Source of the DNA: JAWSVE01 sp050633885
GTDB lineage: Bacteria; Pseudomonadota; Gammaproteobacteria; Pseudomonadales; Cellvibrionaceae
Assembly (NCBI GenBank): GCA_050633885.1
Contig: JBOEHK010000001.1
Coordinates: forward strand, 682,001 to 746,000
DNA length: 64,000 nt
Direction: 5' to 3'
The notes under the pieces are model-generated. The model saw nothing but the letters and a program-made list of their open reading frames with translations, did no database searches and was not told where the DNA came from. The translations under genes were made by a program, and so were the position numbers. The first letter of the stretch is position 1, and each line of letters opens with the position of its first letter. This document shows, one piece after another, positions 17,731 to 24,280 of this stretch.

Positions 17731-18018
17731 CTACATAAAAAAGCTGTAAATCCAGCCAAAGACCCAACCCGTACCAGTAACCCCAAAAGCAATAAACATT
17801 GACTCATTAAAACTTCTATCAGATTTGTTTGTTGTGCCTGATATAGTTAGAAATGACACGATTAGAGATACCCCTAGCGCCTCAATAACCCTAAGCTGAG
17901 GTAGTGAAAAAGTGTCTACCACAAACCACGCCCATAGCTGACACAGAACAAACCCTCTTAATATAGTATTTGCCATTAAAAGTAGAATTCCTGATACAAT
18001 CTTCCCAAAAAATTCCAT
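17731..18018 (-). CDS. Small integral membrane protein
   Basis: 95 aa with three predicted membrane helices (about 5-35, 43-62, 73-93) and a short polar loop around 63-72. No family recognised. It lies between the lipoprotein gene and another small unknown gene in the leftward early operon. Possible roles include host-membrane modification, but none can be supported. Confidence 0.65.
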   Translation of the reverse strand: MEFFGKIVSGILLLMANTILRGFVLCQLWAWFVVDTFSLPQLRVIEALGVSLIVSFLTISGTTNKSDRSFNESMFIAFGVTGTGWVFGWIYSFFM

Positions 18019-18074
18019 CTTCTTCTCCCGCCCGTAGGCTTGTTAAATTAAATTACCCGTCCTTGGGTGTGAGT

Positions 18075-18290
18075 TTAATTTCTAGACCCGAACAGCGCTC
18101 CGCTATACTGCTCAGCAAGCAATGAAACACTTTTAATTCTCCACCCACTTTTTAGATTAATAAGTTCAGCCGCTTTTTCTTTTGTTGCTGCAACCACATA
18201 GAAAGGCTTCTTTCTTTTCTCGAAGTTGTGATAGCCTCTCTCAGGCTCTACGCTAACTTTGTATAAATAATCTTGCCCAAACTCCCTCAT
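18075..18290 (-). CDS. Unknown small phage protein
   Basis: 71 aa, basic and soluble. The part KPFYVVAATKEKAAELINLKSGWRIKSVSLL has the look of a small alpha/beta fold seen in several unnamed phage proteins. No function assigned. Confidence 0.6.
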   Translation of the reverse strand: MREFGQDYLYKVSVEPERGYHNFEKRKKPFYVVAATKEKAAELINLKSGWRIKSVSLLAEQYSGALFGSRN

Positions 18291-18318
18291 CTTCTATTTC
18301 CTCTTGTGTGAGTGGTTG

Positions 18319-18741
18319 TTAAATTTCTTTCCATGCTCTGCCATACCAAATATCGCTTACTAGCTGCTCTGATATGTTGTAACGCTTTGCTAAAACTTTT
18401 CTTAATCCCCAATACTTGGATTTTTTTAATCTCTTTATAGTTTTGGCTTGAATTCTGTTTAATTTTGAGCCTTTCCCGTGCCTACAGTTCTCAGCCTGAG
18501 AAACAACTTCCAAATGATAAGGGTTAACGCATGACCTGTTAGAGCAGATATGATTGATCACTTTATCTTTCTCTATAGGCCCAAGCAGAGACTCATAAAC
18601 CCATCTGTGAGCAAGCAAGGTAAGTCCGTTTTCCTGCTTTTTTCCGTAGCCTGTTTTCTTGTTTAGGCTTCCCTGCCAGTTCCAGCAATCAGAAGGATCA
18701 GCACCAAGCTTTACTAATGGCTTTAATGTTGGCCTATTCAT
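18319..18741 (-). CDS. HNH endonuclease
   Basis: 140 aa HNH_3-type nuclease. The fold is visible as AHRWVYESLLG, then VINHICSNRSCVNPYHLEVVSQAENC with the catalytic His pair, the N residues and a Cys pair for structural zinc. The C-terminus has a basic helix-turn-helix-like segment (RKVLAKRYNISEQLVSDIWYG), common in homing endonucleases. Its start overlaps the SSB-like gene stop by one base. It may be a free-standing homing endonuclease inserted in the recombination cluster. Confidence 0.85.
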   Translation of the reverse strand: MNRPTLKPLVKLGADPSDCWNWQGSLNKKTGYGKKQENGLTLLAHRWVYESLLGPIEKDKVINHICSNRSCVNPYHLEVVSQAENCRHGKGSKLNRIQAKTIKRLKKSKYWGLRKVLAKRYNISEQLVSDIWYGRAWKEI

Positions 18742-19055
18742 TAGAACGGAATATCCGAGTCGTCAAAGTCATCCATGCTTGCACCTTGCTGTTGCGGCGC
18801 TTGCTGATTTTGCTGATAGTTTTGCTGTGGTGCTGGATTATTCCTGCCAGAGTCAAAACAGCTCAACAAAACAGAGTCTTTATTGTCAGGATTCGGCGCA
18901 CCGGCTGGATTGAAAGTTCTTTTCATAATAATAAATATTCCGCCATCATCGCCTTGCATTACAGACCCTACATTTTCATAGCGGTTTTTCTGATTGCCTT
19001 CTCTGTCTTGGTACGATCCAGTTTTTAGTACAATATCTTTAGTCTTAGTAGCCAT
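18741..19055 (-). CDS. SSB-like single-strand DNA-binding protein
   Basis: 104 aa. A compact beta-rich domain (about 1-68; KTGSYQDREGNQKNRYENVG) is followed by a Gln/Pro/Asn-rich linker and an acidic tip ending DDFDDSDIPF. That tip copies the C-terminal interaction motif of bacterial SSB. It lies 12 bp after the exonuclease gene, so the two probably act together in phage recombination. It is not a canonical SSB by sequence; the call rests mainly on the tail and the context. Confidence 0.65.
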   Translation of the reverse strand: MATKTKDIVLKTGSYQDREGNQKNRYENVGSVMQGDDGGIFIIMKRTFNPAGAPNPDNKDSVLLSCFDSGRNNPAPQQNYQQNQQAPQQQGASMDDFDDSDIPF

Positions 19056-19067
19056 GCTGTTACCTTC

Positions 19068-19694
19068 TTAGTGGTGTTCCGCAATCGTCTGGATTGCTTC
19101 GTTAATGAATTTTTGCGCTGCCCTACATTTGATTTCAATCAGCTCTTCTTTTTCTTTGTCGCGTTCATACAAAGCGCTGGTTACTCTTAATTCTTTTGGT
19201 ATTTCTTCGACGTAGTGAAGAGTGTCGCTTTCGTACCCTGTTAGATCATCTGGTGTTGACACAAGACAATAAGCCAGCTCAAACAAGTCTTTATCCCACA
19301 ACTTCATATAGGCCCGTCCTTGCCACTCATAATCGCTTGAATGTACGTCCTCCTTGAAGGCTGGAAAAGTATCTAGCGACCACGCTGTTTTAATATCAAT
19401 AATTCGGTCTTTCCCGTTTATGTCACACTCACCGGTTAGATAGTCCGTCTCTTTCCGTTCTGTGTTTTTAATGTGCGAGGTAAAAAAAACATCGTTATAG
19501 AGTTCTATAGATTGATCCTCGCAAATAATTCCTTTATCTAAATACTTCGAATTAATTTCTTTTTGATAGCTATAAACAAATTCTTTTGCCAGTTGTTTGC
19601 AGTAGGTAATAGCACCGGCTGACAAATCCTCTGGCTTTTTGGATTTGGCGCTAGCCATTAACTTGCCAACCGATGACGCTCTAATTAAAAACAT
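19068..19694 (-). CDS. YqaJ-like phage exonuclease (PD-(D/E)XK)
   Basis: 208 aa nuclease of the lambda-exonuclease/YqaJ group. Motifs: RASSVGKLMASAKS at the N-terminus, GIICEDQSIELYN with the conserved Glu, then LTGECDINGKDRIIDIKTAWS with the D-x(n)-D-x-K core, and a following EWQGRAYM helix. It would resect DNA ends for homologous recombination. The start codon overlaps the upstream gene's stop (TAATG), so the two are translationally coupled. Confidence 0.82.
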   Translation of the reverse strand: MFLIRASSVGKLMASAKSKKPEDLSAGAITYCKQLAKEFVYSYQKEINSKYLDKGIICEDQSIELYNDVFFTSHIKNTERKETDYLTGECDINGKDRIIDIKTAWSLDTFPAFKEDVHSSDYEWQGRAYMKLWDKDLFELAYCLVSTPDDLTGYESDTLHYVEEIPKELRVTSALYERDKEKEELIEIKCRAAQKFINEAIQTIAEHH

Positions 19695-20176
19695 TAGTTA
19701 GCCGCCATTTGCGAAACTGTTTTGTTTTGCTCTGGGTTTAAAATAAACCGCTCCTTGAGCTGGCCTATTGTGTAGTTGCCAGATTTAATTGACTCTACAG
19801 CTTTTTCAAACCTATCCGCTGTGATAGTGTCTTTTTGTGGCTGCTGCTGTGCGACTTGAGGGCGTATTCGGATACACTCGACCATTTCACCAGCCAACTT
19901 TGTTTGGCTTGCACAGAGCGTTATTTGCTTTCCTGCCCAGTCCTCAATGTAAGGCCCGTAAAGTTTCGCTATACTTTTTTGATTCGTAACATTCAGAATT
20001 AACGGCTTATTACCCTTTAACTGTGCGACAGTGCACTCTTCTTTTTTTCCGCCTGTAGAGGTCACTATCTCCCTGCCAACATGCTCAATTGTTACTGTGA
20101 TATCGTTTCCATCCGGTAGCGCATAAGCTCCGATATAGTTTGGATTAACCAATAATTTCCAGTGTGTCTTACTCAT
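19694..20176 (-). CDS. Recombination-associated phage protein, unknown
   Basis: 160 aa. The segment KPLILNVTNQKSIAKLYGPYIEDWAGKQITL is a pattern met in many prophage proteins encoded beside YqaJ exonucleases. A Gln-rich linker (VAQQQPQK) separates it from a C-terminal helical part. It could be the annealing or accessory partner of the exonuclease, but no annealing-protein fold was recognised, so the role is inferred from position. Confidence 0.6.
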   Translation of the reverse strand: MSKTHWKLLVNPNYIGAYALPDGNDITVTIEHVGREIVTSTGGKKEECTVAQLKGNKPLILNVTNQKSIAKLYGPYIEDWAGKQITLCASQTKLAGEMVECIRIRPQVAQQQPQKDTITADRFEKAVESIKSGNYTIGQLKERFILNPEQNKTVSQMAAN

Positions 20177-20185
20177 AACCTACTC

Positions 20186-20310
20186 CTAAATAAACTTTTC
20201 TATTAGCGACACTGCCGCGTATGCTAAAAATATTACTGATAGAATCAAAAAGAATTGCACGTCTTCTTTACGCTTTCTTTCTCTGTCGCTATTGCGCGTT
20301 GCTTGTTCAT
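20186..20310 (-). pseudogene. Small membrane ORF without a proper start, probably frameshifted
   Basis: An ATG at 20310-20308 overlaps the preceding stop in ATGA fashion but reads only 21 codons. Another frame encodes a basic stretch followed by a clear membrane helix (VQFFLILSVIFLAYAAVSLIEKFI) ending at 20186, with no start other than GTG at 20260. The two halves together would make a normal small membrane protein, so a frameshift is the simplest reading. Confidence 0.3.
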
Positions 20311-20633
20311 TGCGCTTGCTTCCCTAAAAACCTTCCTTGATCTTCAACGCTTTTAAGGTGATCGTGAATTCTTAAGTCTCTAATGTTTGAAAGAACATTA
20401 GCCTTTGCGTCTTGATAGTTTTTATTTGCTTCACTGTCTGACACATAAAACCAATCAAGCATTTCATAAACGTTTTCTACCAATCTTTCCTTGAGCGCTT
20501 TAACTTCGTTTTCTTCTTTCCAGTCATCGCAAAAATTATCTATTGCGGTTAGTACAGAATCGCTAACGATTTTTTTACTTTCGTCTTTCCGCTCTCTAGG
20601 GAATTCATCTTCGTATGCATTAAAGTTTTTCAT
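20307..20633 (-). CDS. Unknown phage protein
   Basis: 108 aa, acidic and helical (SVLTAIDNFCDDWKEENEVKALKERL), with no membrane segment. Its start overlaps the stop of the upstream gene (ATGA), showing coupled translation. No domain recognised. Confidence 0.65.
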   Translation of the reverse strand: MKNFNAYEDEFPRERKDESKKIVSDSVLTAIDNFCDDWKEENEVKALKERLVENVYEMLDWFYVSDSEANKNYQDAKANVLSNIRDLRIHDHLKSVEDQGRFLGKQAQ

Positions 20634-20896
20634 GCTGCTTGCTCCCGATCTTCGCGATCTGATTTAAGTTCGATTGCTTGTTGTTCAAATTTGCTGATAA
20701 CTAAATCTCTTATCTCATCGTGTAAGCCGATGTTGTCTGCCATGCCGAGAAAGTTGATAAGATCAGGATCATTGATTAGCTTTCCCGCAATCTCTAACGC
20801 GATGCCTTGATCCTCCTCTGATATCGAGCTTGGAAGGTCTTTCCAGTTGTCTTGATACTTGTTCTCTGCTTGGGTTGCTCCACAATATCCGCTCAT
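20630..20896 (-). CDS. Unknown phage protein
   Basis: 88 aa, acidic and helical, ending in a highly charged tail (LKSDREDREQAA). Second gene of the leftward operon and coupled to the next by a 4-bp overlap. No domain recognised. Confidence 0.6.
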   Translation of the reverse strand: MSGYCGATQAENKYQDNWKDLPSSISEEDQGIALEIAGKLINDPDLINFLGMADNIGLHDEIRDLVISKFEQQAIELKSDREDREQAA

Positions 20897-20905
20897 CTTC
20901 TCTGC

Positions 20906-21298
20906 CTATTCGTTTTCGGTTTTTGTTGGCTTTGCTGGTGATTTTTCTATAAGCATTTTTAGAGTTTCTTTCCACTTTCTCCAAAACTTTAGAGCTTTCT
21001 TGCCGTCCATTTTGATAATTGATTGATCACTGAAATTCCACCACTCCTCAATTTCGTACCCCCCACATCCAATTTGTAAAATATCTGACGTGTATGTAAT
21101 CGGGTAGTCTTCTGAAACGAAGATGGATTTAATTTCTTTTCTATTTCCAGTTGTTGACCAAATTCTGCTGCCCCTCAAGTCGCTGCCTCTCAATTTGCTG
21201 TAACTCAAGTCGGCTTGTTCTCCACCATCCTCATCAGCCAACCATTTTTTATGCTTAGCTAGAATTTCTCTTAATTCTTCTGATGTAAAAGTTCGCAT
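20906..21298 (-). CDS. Pentapeptide-like phage protein, first gene of the PL operon
   Basis: 130 aa. The N-terminal helix FTSEELREILAKHKKWLADEDGGEQADLSYSKLRGSDLRGS contains a short A(D/N)LxxxxLRGSDL run that resembles pentapeptide repeats, too few for a full solenoid. The rest is mixed alpha/beta with no known family. It is the first gene after the PL promoter and operators, the position lambda uses for N, but it does not resemble an antiterminator. Confidence 0.6.
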   Translation of the reverse strand: MRTFTSEELREILAKHKKWLADEDGGEQADLSYSKLRGSDLRGSRIWSTTGNRKEIKSIFVSEDYPITYTSDILQIGCGGYEIEEWWNFSDQSIIKMDGKKALKFWRKWKETLKMLIEKSPAKPTKTENE

Positions 21299-21333
21299 TT
21301 TCTTTGCCTTTGTTTTCTCAGTTGATGGGTATA

Positions 21334-21362
21334 AATATACGCAAGCGTATTATATATGTCAA
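21334..21362 (-). promoter_or_regulatory. PL, leftward early promoter
   Basis: On the minus strand TTGACA (21362-21357) and TATATT (21339-21334) are separated by exactly 17 bp, a near-perfect sigma-70 promoter. It drives the leftward operon starting at 21298. Both operator copies overlap it, so repressor binding should block it directly. Confidence 0.85.
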
Positions 21363-21376
21363 TACGCTTGCGTATT
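21336..21376. promoter_or_regulatory. OL: two repressor operators
   Basis: TATACGCAAGCGTATT (21336-21351) and AATACGCTTGCGTATT (21361-21376) are 16-bp palindromes with half-site AATACGC and centres 25 bp apart. The same element occurs twice at the repressor/cro promoter. This is the expected pattern of lambdoid OL. Confidence 0.85.
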
Positions 21377-21447
21377 ATTTTTTATATTATTTTGATGTTT
21401 TTTGATTTATGTGAGGCAGGGTGGGTGATTTCGGGAATGACGGGCAC

Positions 21448-21471
21448 AAAAAAGGCCCCGTTAGGAGCCTT
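21448..21471 (-). terminator. Terminator after hicA
   Basis: On the minus strand AAGGCTCC-taac-GGGGCCTT is followed by a run of T. It lies just beyond the hicA stop and before PL, so it would insulate the repressor/hicBA transcripts from the leftward operon. Confidence 0.8.
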
Positions 21472-21478
21472 GTATTAT

Positions 21479-21676
21479 TTACAGTTTCTTGTTTATTCCA
21501 GCGTCTTTAAGTACTGCGTTGGCGGTATGCCTAGATTTGAGATTACTGGAAACTGTAATGTGTTGATTGGTTGCTGGGCTTTTCCAGACCTCATGCGAGC
21601 CGGAGCCGCTTCTGATCTGTACGCATCCATTATCTTTTAGTAGTTTAGCTACCTCCTTGTAGAACCCTTTAGGCAT
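21479..21676 (-). CDS. hicA: HicA-type mRNA interferase toxin
   Basis: 65 aa, the usual HicA length. The double-stranded-RNA-binding-like fold is seen as KEVAKLLKDNGCVQIRSGSGSHEVWKSP, with the catalytic His at about residue 28 in GSHEVW, and the C-terminal KSRHTANAVLKDAGI is also typical. It would cleave mRNA when not bound by its antitoxin. The start overlaps the antitoxin stop by one base. Antitoxin-first order is a known variant. The pair sits between the repressor gene and PL. Confidence 0.88.
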   Translation of the reverse strand: MPKGFYKEVAKLLKDNGCVQIRSGSGSHEVWKSPATNQHITVSSNLKSRHTANAVLKDAGINKKL

Positions 21677-21921
21677 TAGGCAACACTAGACATTATTGAA
21701 TATGATGTAGTCTGGTGTAGCTCAATTGGCACCTCTACAGGGTACTCGCAATCAGCATCTTTCTTGTTAAGCTGAAGCATAATAGGAACAAGAGTTTTTA
21801 TTTCTGACTCTAGCTCTTCTTTAGTGCCAGCTTCAATATTTAATCCTGGAACATCCTTGCTTGATGCTACCCATACAGATGCTTCTGCATCCCATAGCGC
21901 TTCAATTCTAATGCTTTCCAT
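21676..21921 (-). CDS. hicB: HicB-like antitoxin (DUF1902 type)
   Basis: 81 aa. The fold motif EALWDAEASVWVASSKDVPGLNIEAGTKEELESEI is that of HicB/DUF1902 antitoxins. No separate C-terminal HTH or ribbon-helix-helix is obvious, so autoregulation may depend on the remaining tail or the complex with HicA. A GAGGTGA ribosome-binding site precedes the start. An inverted repeat CCAGC-N3-GCTGG lies 15 bp upstream and could be its operator. Confidence 0.85.
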   Translation of the reverse strand: MESIRIEALWDAEASVWVASSKDVPGLNIEAGTKEELESEIKTLVPIMLQLNKKDADCEYPVEVPIELHQTTSYSIMSSVA

Positions 21922-21936
21922 AATTCACCTCAATTG

Positions 21937-21949
21937 CCAGCTTTGCTGG
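21937..21949. promoter_or_regulatory. Inverted repeat upstream of hicBA
   Basis: CCAGC-TTT-GCTGG, a perfect 5-bp inverted repeat 15 bp before the hicB start and next to a TATATAG-like -10 element. Candidate operator for autoregulation. Confidence 0.4.
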
Positions 21950-22282
21950 TCTCTATATAGCATATAAAACACTTTCAGTATGCGCATAATGAATGCTTTT
22001 ATCAATACCGCCTATCGTGATTTTTTATTATTTAGACTATTAACTAAGCGAATATTCCTATTGAAAACAACTGTACATCCATACATACTAATAGCTCCTC
22101 AAGCCATCCCCGAAGCCAAATATGGCAGAAACTGGCATTGAAAGTATCAATTGTGATCATCCTCTAAGATGAGTGGTCATTATTCGTCAGGGTGCTATTT
22201 TAAATAATAAAAAAGGGGTTTGATGTGGATTCGATAGAGGCAAAGAAAATAATAAGAAGCGCAGAAAAAAAAGATATAGATG
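21950..22282. other. Region between hicBA and the repressor gene
   Basis: About 330 bp without a supported gene. It probably carries a separate hicBA promoter (AT-rich, with TATATAG near 21954). A GTG-initiated frame at 22225 with a fair ribosome-binding site runs into the repressor gene antisense and was not accepted. Confidence 0.4.
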
Positions 22283-22660
22283 CTATTGGTCTCTTTTTCG
22301 AGCGAGCTCAGTTAATTGAAAATCAATGTACCTTCCAATTTCTTCACGAACAGCTAGGTCATCTACCCGAGAAGCTTTTGCTATTAGTTCGTCATATTCT
22401 GAAACAGTCTCACCATCCAGCCAAGGAATAGGGGATATTCCCATTAGCTGATCAGTGCTGAGCTTGTAGTACTTCCTAAGCTTGGCTAGGTTGTCTTCTT
22501 TCGGTTGCCCTGAATCGCCGTCACACATCCGTTTAAGTGTGGCCTGATTAATACCTATCTGCTTTCCTGCCTGTGTAACATTGACTGCTCCATTCGATTT
22601 TAAGAATTCTGGAGTGTGCTCAAGCAAAAGGTTTAATGTTTTAGAGAATGTTCTTTTCAT
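22283..22660 (-). CDS. cI: Prophage repressor, short CI/C2-like
   Basis: About 125 aa from the ATG at 22660; an in-frame start at 22693 would place 11 residues across the operator region and was rejected. An N-terminal helix-turn-helix (VTQAGKQIGINQATLKRMCDGDSGQPKEDNLAKL) is followed by about 60 mostly helical residues. No LexA/S24 protease domain is present, unlike lambda CI and P22 C2. It diverges from cro across the operators. A -10 (TAGAAT) seven bases before the ATG suggests a leaderless transcript, as from lambda PRM. Confidence 0.85.
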   Translation of the reverse strand: MKRTFSKTLNLLLEHTPEFLKSNGAVNVTQAGKQIGINQATLKRMCDGDSGQPKEDNLAKLRKYYKLSTDQLMGISPIPWLDGETVSEYDELIAKASRVDDLAVREEIGRYIDFQLTELARKRDQ

Positions 22661-22667
22661 GGTGTGG

Positions 22668-22700
22668 ATTCTACAGTTAAAAACAATACGCATAGGTATT
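22668..22700 (-). promoter_or_regulatory. PRM-like repressor-maintenance promoter
   Basis: On the minus strand TAGAAT (22673-22668) ends seven bases before the repressor ATG. The matching -35 position is poor and falls inside operator 22685-22700. A weak -35 within an operator is what a repressor-activated maintenance promoter would show. Inferred. Confidence 0.5.
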
Positions 22701-22725
22701 GACTAAATAAATACGCAAGCGTATT
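22685..22725. promoter_or_regulatory. OR: two repressor operators
   Basis: AATACGCATAGGTATT (22685-22700, imperfect) and AATACGCAAGCGTATT (22710-22725, perfect) have centres 25 bp apart, the same spacing as in OL. They overlap the -35, spacer and -10 of PR. Confidence 0.85.
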
Positions 22726-22727
22726 AT
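22699..22727 (+). promoter_or_regulatory. PR, rightward early promoter
   Basis: TTGACT (22699-22704), 17-bp spacer, TATTAT (22722-22727). It drives cro and the rightward early genes and is covered by both OR operators, with the same geometry as PL. Confidence 0.85.
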
Positions 22728-22753
22728 TGGGTTTAATTTTCGAGGACTAACTA

Positions 22754-22951
22754 ATGACACCAAAAGAAGTACTCAAAGCTTTGCGATCATCAGGCAAAAG
22801 ACAGCCAGAGATTGTTCAAGAGTTAAAACTAAAAGGCGTTGAAACAACTCAAGCCACTATTTCTCGGATCGAGAGCGGGGAGATTAAAAACCCTAATTAT
22901 GATCTTGGGAAAGCAATCACCTCATTAATGGAATCAGACACAGCCGCCTAA
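22754..22951 (+). CDS. cro: Cro-like regulator
   Basis: 65 aa helix-turn-helix protein: TPKEVLKALRSSGKRQPEIVQELKLKGVETTQATISRIESGEIKNP. It is first in the rightward operon, divergent from the repressor, with GAGG upstream of its ATG. By position it should compete with the repressor for the shared AATACGC operators and favour lytic growth. Confidence 0.82.
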   Translation: MTPKEVLKALRSSGKRQPEIVQELKLKGVETTQATISRIESGEIKNPNYDLGKAITSLMESDTAA

Positions 22952-22952
22952 G

Positions 22953-22978
22953 CCGTCCTCGTTTCGTTGACGGTTTTT
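22953..22978 (+). terminator. Possible tR1-like terminator after cro
   Basis: CCGTC and GACGG form a 5-bp stem with an 11-nt loop, followed by TTTTT, two bases past the cro stop. Weak, but in the place of lambda tR1. Confidence 0.5.
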
Positions 22979-23031
22979 ATTTGGCCTGAGTTTCTACAGG
23001 AAAGAAAAGGAAAGCAGAGGAAAGTAAATTT

Positions 23032-23523
23032 ATGTTTATCTCGTTTAGGAGTAGTCAGGGTCTTATTAGCGCCCAATTTGATGAAGAGTTTTTGCCTTTG
23101 CTGAGCGAGACGGGATGGTACGCACACAACTACAGCGGAAATTTTTATATTCGCCGAAATAGAGGCCAAGAAACTCAGTTGGCGCACAGGTTAGTTATGG
23201 GTCTAGTTAAGGGTGACAAGACTTTGGTAGACCATATTAATAGGGACTCTCTAGATAACAGAAGAGAAAACCTAAGGTTTTGCAGCAACCAGCAAAACTT
23301 ATGGAATCGCCGAATGAAAAACAATTCGACGGGCTATATGGGTGTTTCTGCTCACCGTGACGGTAGATTTATTGGAAAAGTCAGAAGCAACAAAAAATAC
23401 TTTTATTGTGGTCTTCACTCTACTGCTGAGCTGGCTGCAAAAGCAGTTAACCATAAGCTGCTAGAGCTTCGAGGAGAGTTCGCAGCCCTAAACACAATAA
23501 GGGAAACAGAAAAATGCAATTAG
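23032..23523 (+). CDS. HNH endonuclease with AP2 domain
   Basis: 163 aa. The HNH part is AHRLVMGL...LVDHINRDSLDNRRENLRFCSNQQN (about 56-92), and an AP2/ERF DNA-binding domain follows (STGYMGVSAHRDGRFIGKV, about 100-155). This pairing is characteristic of free-standing phage homing endonucleases. It lies between cro and the CII-like gene, overlaps the latter by 10 bp, and is likely a mobile insertion. Confidence 0.88.
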   Translation: MFISFRSSQGLISAQFDEEFLPLLSETGWYAHNYSGNFYIRRNRGQETQLAHRLVMGLVKGDKTLVDHINRDSLDNRRENLRFCSNQQNLWNRRMKNNSTGYMGVSAHRDGRFIGKVRSNKKYFYCGLHSTAELAAKAVNHKLLELRGEFAALNTIRETEKCN

Positions 23524-23846
23524 CACTAAATTTCGACGCATCACCATTTGATAGTTATGACACCTGCAGAGAATTTATCGGCTCTAGGGTGCATCAATTG
23601 GGCGTTCGTCAAAAATCAATTGCCGCTGATATGGATTATTCGCCATCGGATTTAACTAGAAAATTAGCGCAAAGCCCGAACGATTCACGCCGGTTTACTT
23701 TGGATGATCTAGAAAAGTACGTGGCGGTAACTAGCGACAAACAACCAATTTATTACCTAGTTAAAAAATACCTAACCGAAGTTGACGCTGAAGAGCTTAA
23801 AAAACAAATAGCGCATCTTCAATCACAGCTTGAGGTGAAACGATGA
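23514..23846 (+). CDS. CII-like phage transcription regulator
   Basis: 110 aa. The helix-turn-helix-like segment VHQLGVRQKSIAADMDYSPSDLTRKLAQSPNDSRRFTLDDLEKYV resembles regulators annotated as the phage CII family, and the C-terminal Leu-rich helix (LKKQIAHLQSQL) could oligomerise. Position after cro fits an activator of repressor and integrase expression. Sequence similarity to lambda CII itself is not evident. Confidence 0.6.
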   Translation: MQLALNFDASPFDSYDTCREFIGSRVHQLGVRQKSIAADMDYSPSDLTRKLAQSPNDSRRFTLDDLEKYVAVTSDKQPIYYLVKKYLTEVDAEELKKQIAHLQSQLEVKR

Positions 23847-24184
23847 GCACATTTGCAGTGTTTGGAATGACGGATTGCTACGCAAGAAAACTAGCGGAGA
23901 AAAACATACCTCAGAATATTAACGGTATTCCAATGACGCTAGAGCAAACCAAAGAAGCGATTAAAAAATACTCCTCAGAGGTGATGGCTTCCAAGAAGGT
24001 GGTTCGCCTTAGTCAGAAATTCGATTTTCCCCAAGCCGCAAAAGACTACATCAATATAACGAAAGCGGCTGGGTGTGAGTACAGAGACCTCCACATAAAG
24101 ACATTTTCTAAAGAAGATATTCCTCAGGGTGAAGCCAAAACAGCGGCCCAGATGAAAGCTAAATGGAAGGTATGGGAACAATGA
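23843..24184 (+). CDS. Unknown phage protein
   Basis: 113 aa, soluble and basic, with no recognised domain. Overlaps the CII-like gene by 4 bp (ATGA) and the next small gene in the same way, so all three are coupled. Confidence 0.65.
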   Translation: MSTFAVFGMTDCYARKLAEKNIPQNINGIPMTLEQTKEAIKKYSSEVMASKKVVRLSQKFDFPQAAKDYINITKAAGCEYRDLHIKTFSKEDIPQGEAKTAAQMKAKWKVWEQ

Positions 24185-24267
24185 AAACCATCAACAGCTT
24201 ACCTCCAATTTTAATGACAGTGGCATTTTTCGCTTTCTGTTTTTCCGTCATGTTTTTTAGCGCTTAG
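24181..24267 (+). CDS. 28-aa membrane peptide
   Basis: A short ORF beginning in an ATGA overlap with the preceding stop. It encodes a single hydrophobic helix (ILMTVAFFAFCFSVMFF) between short polar ends. The coupled start and clean membrane span make it a plausible real gene. Function unknown. Confidence 0.55.
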   Translation: MKTINSLPPILMTVAFFAFCFSVMFFSA

Positions 24268-24280
24268 GTTATAAAAATAA

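Noticed and set aside
22225..22431. 68-codon frame with GTG start and a fair ribosome-binding site
   Set aside because: About 150 bp lie antisense inside the repressor gene and no protein family is evident; probably chance.
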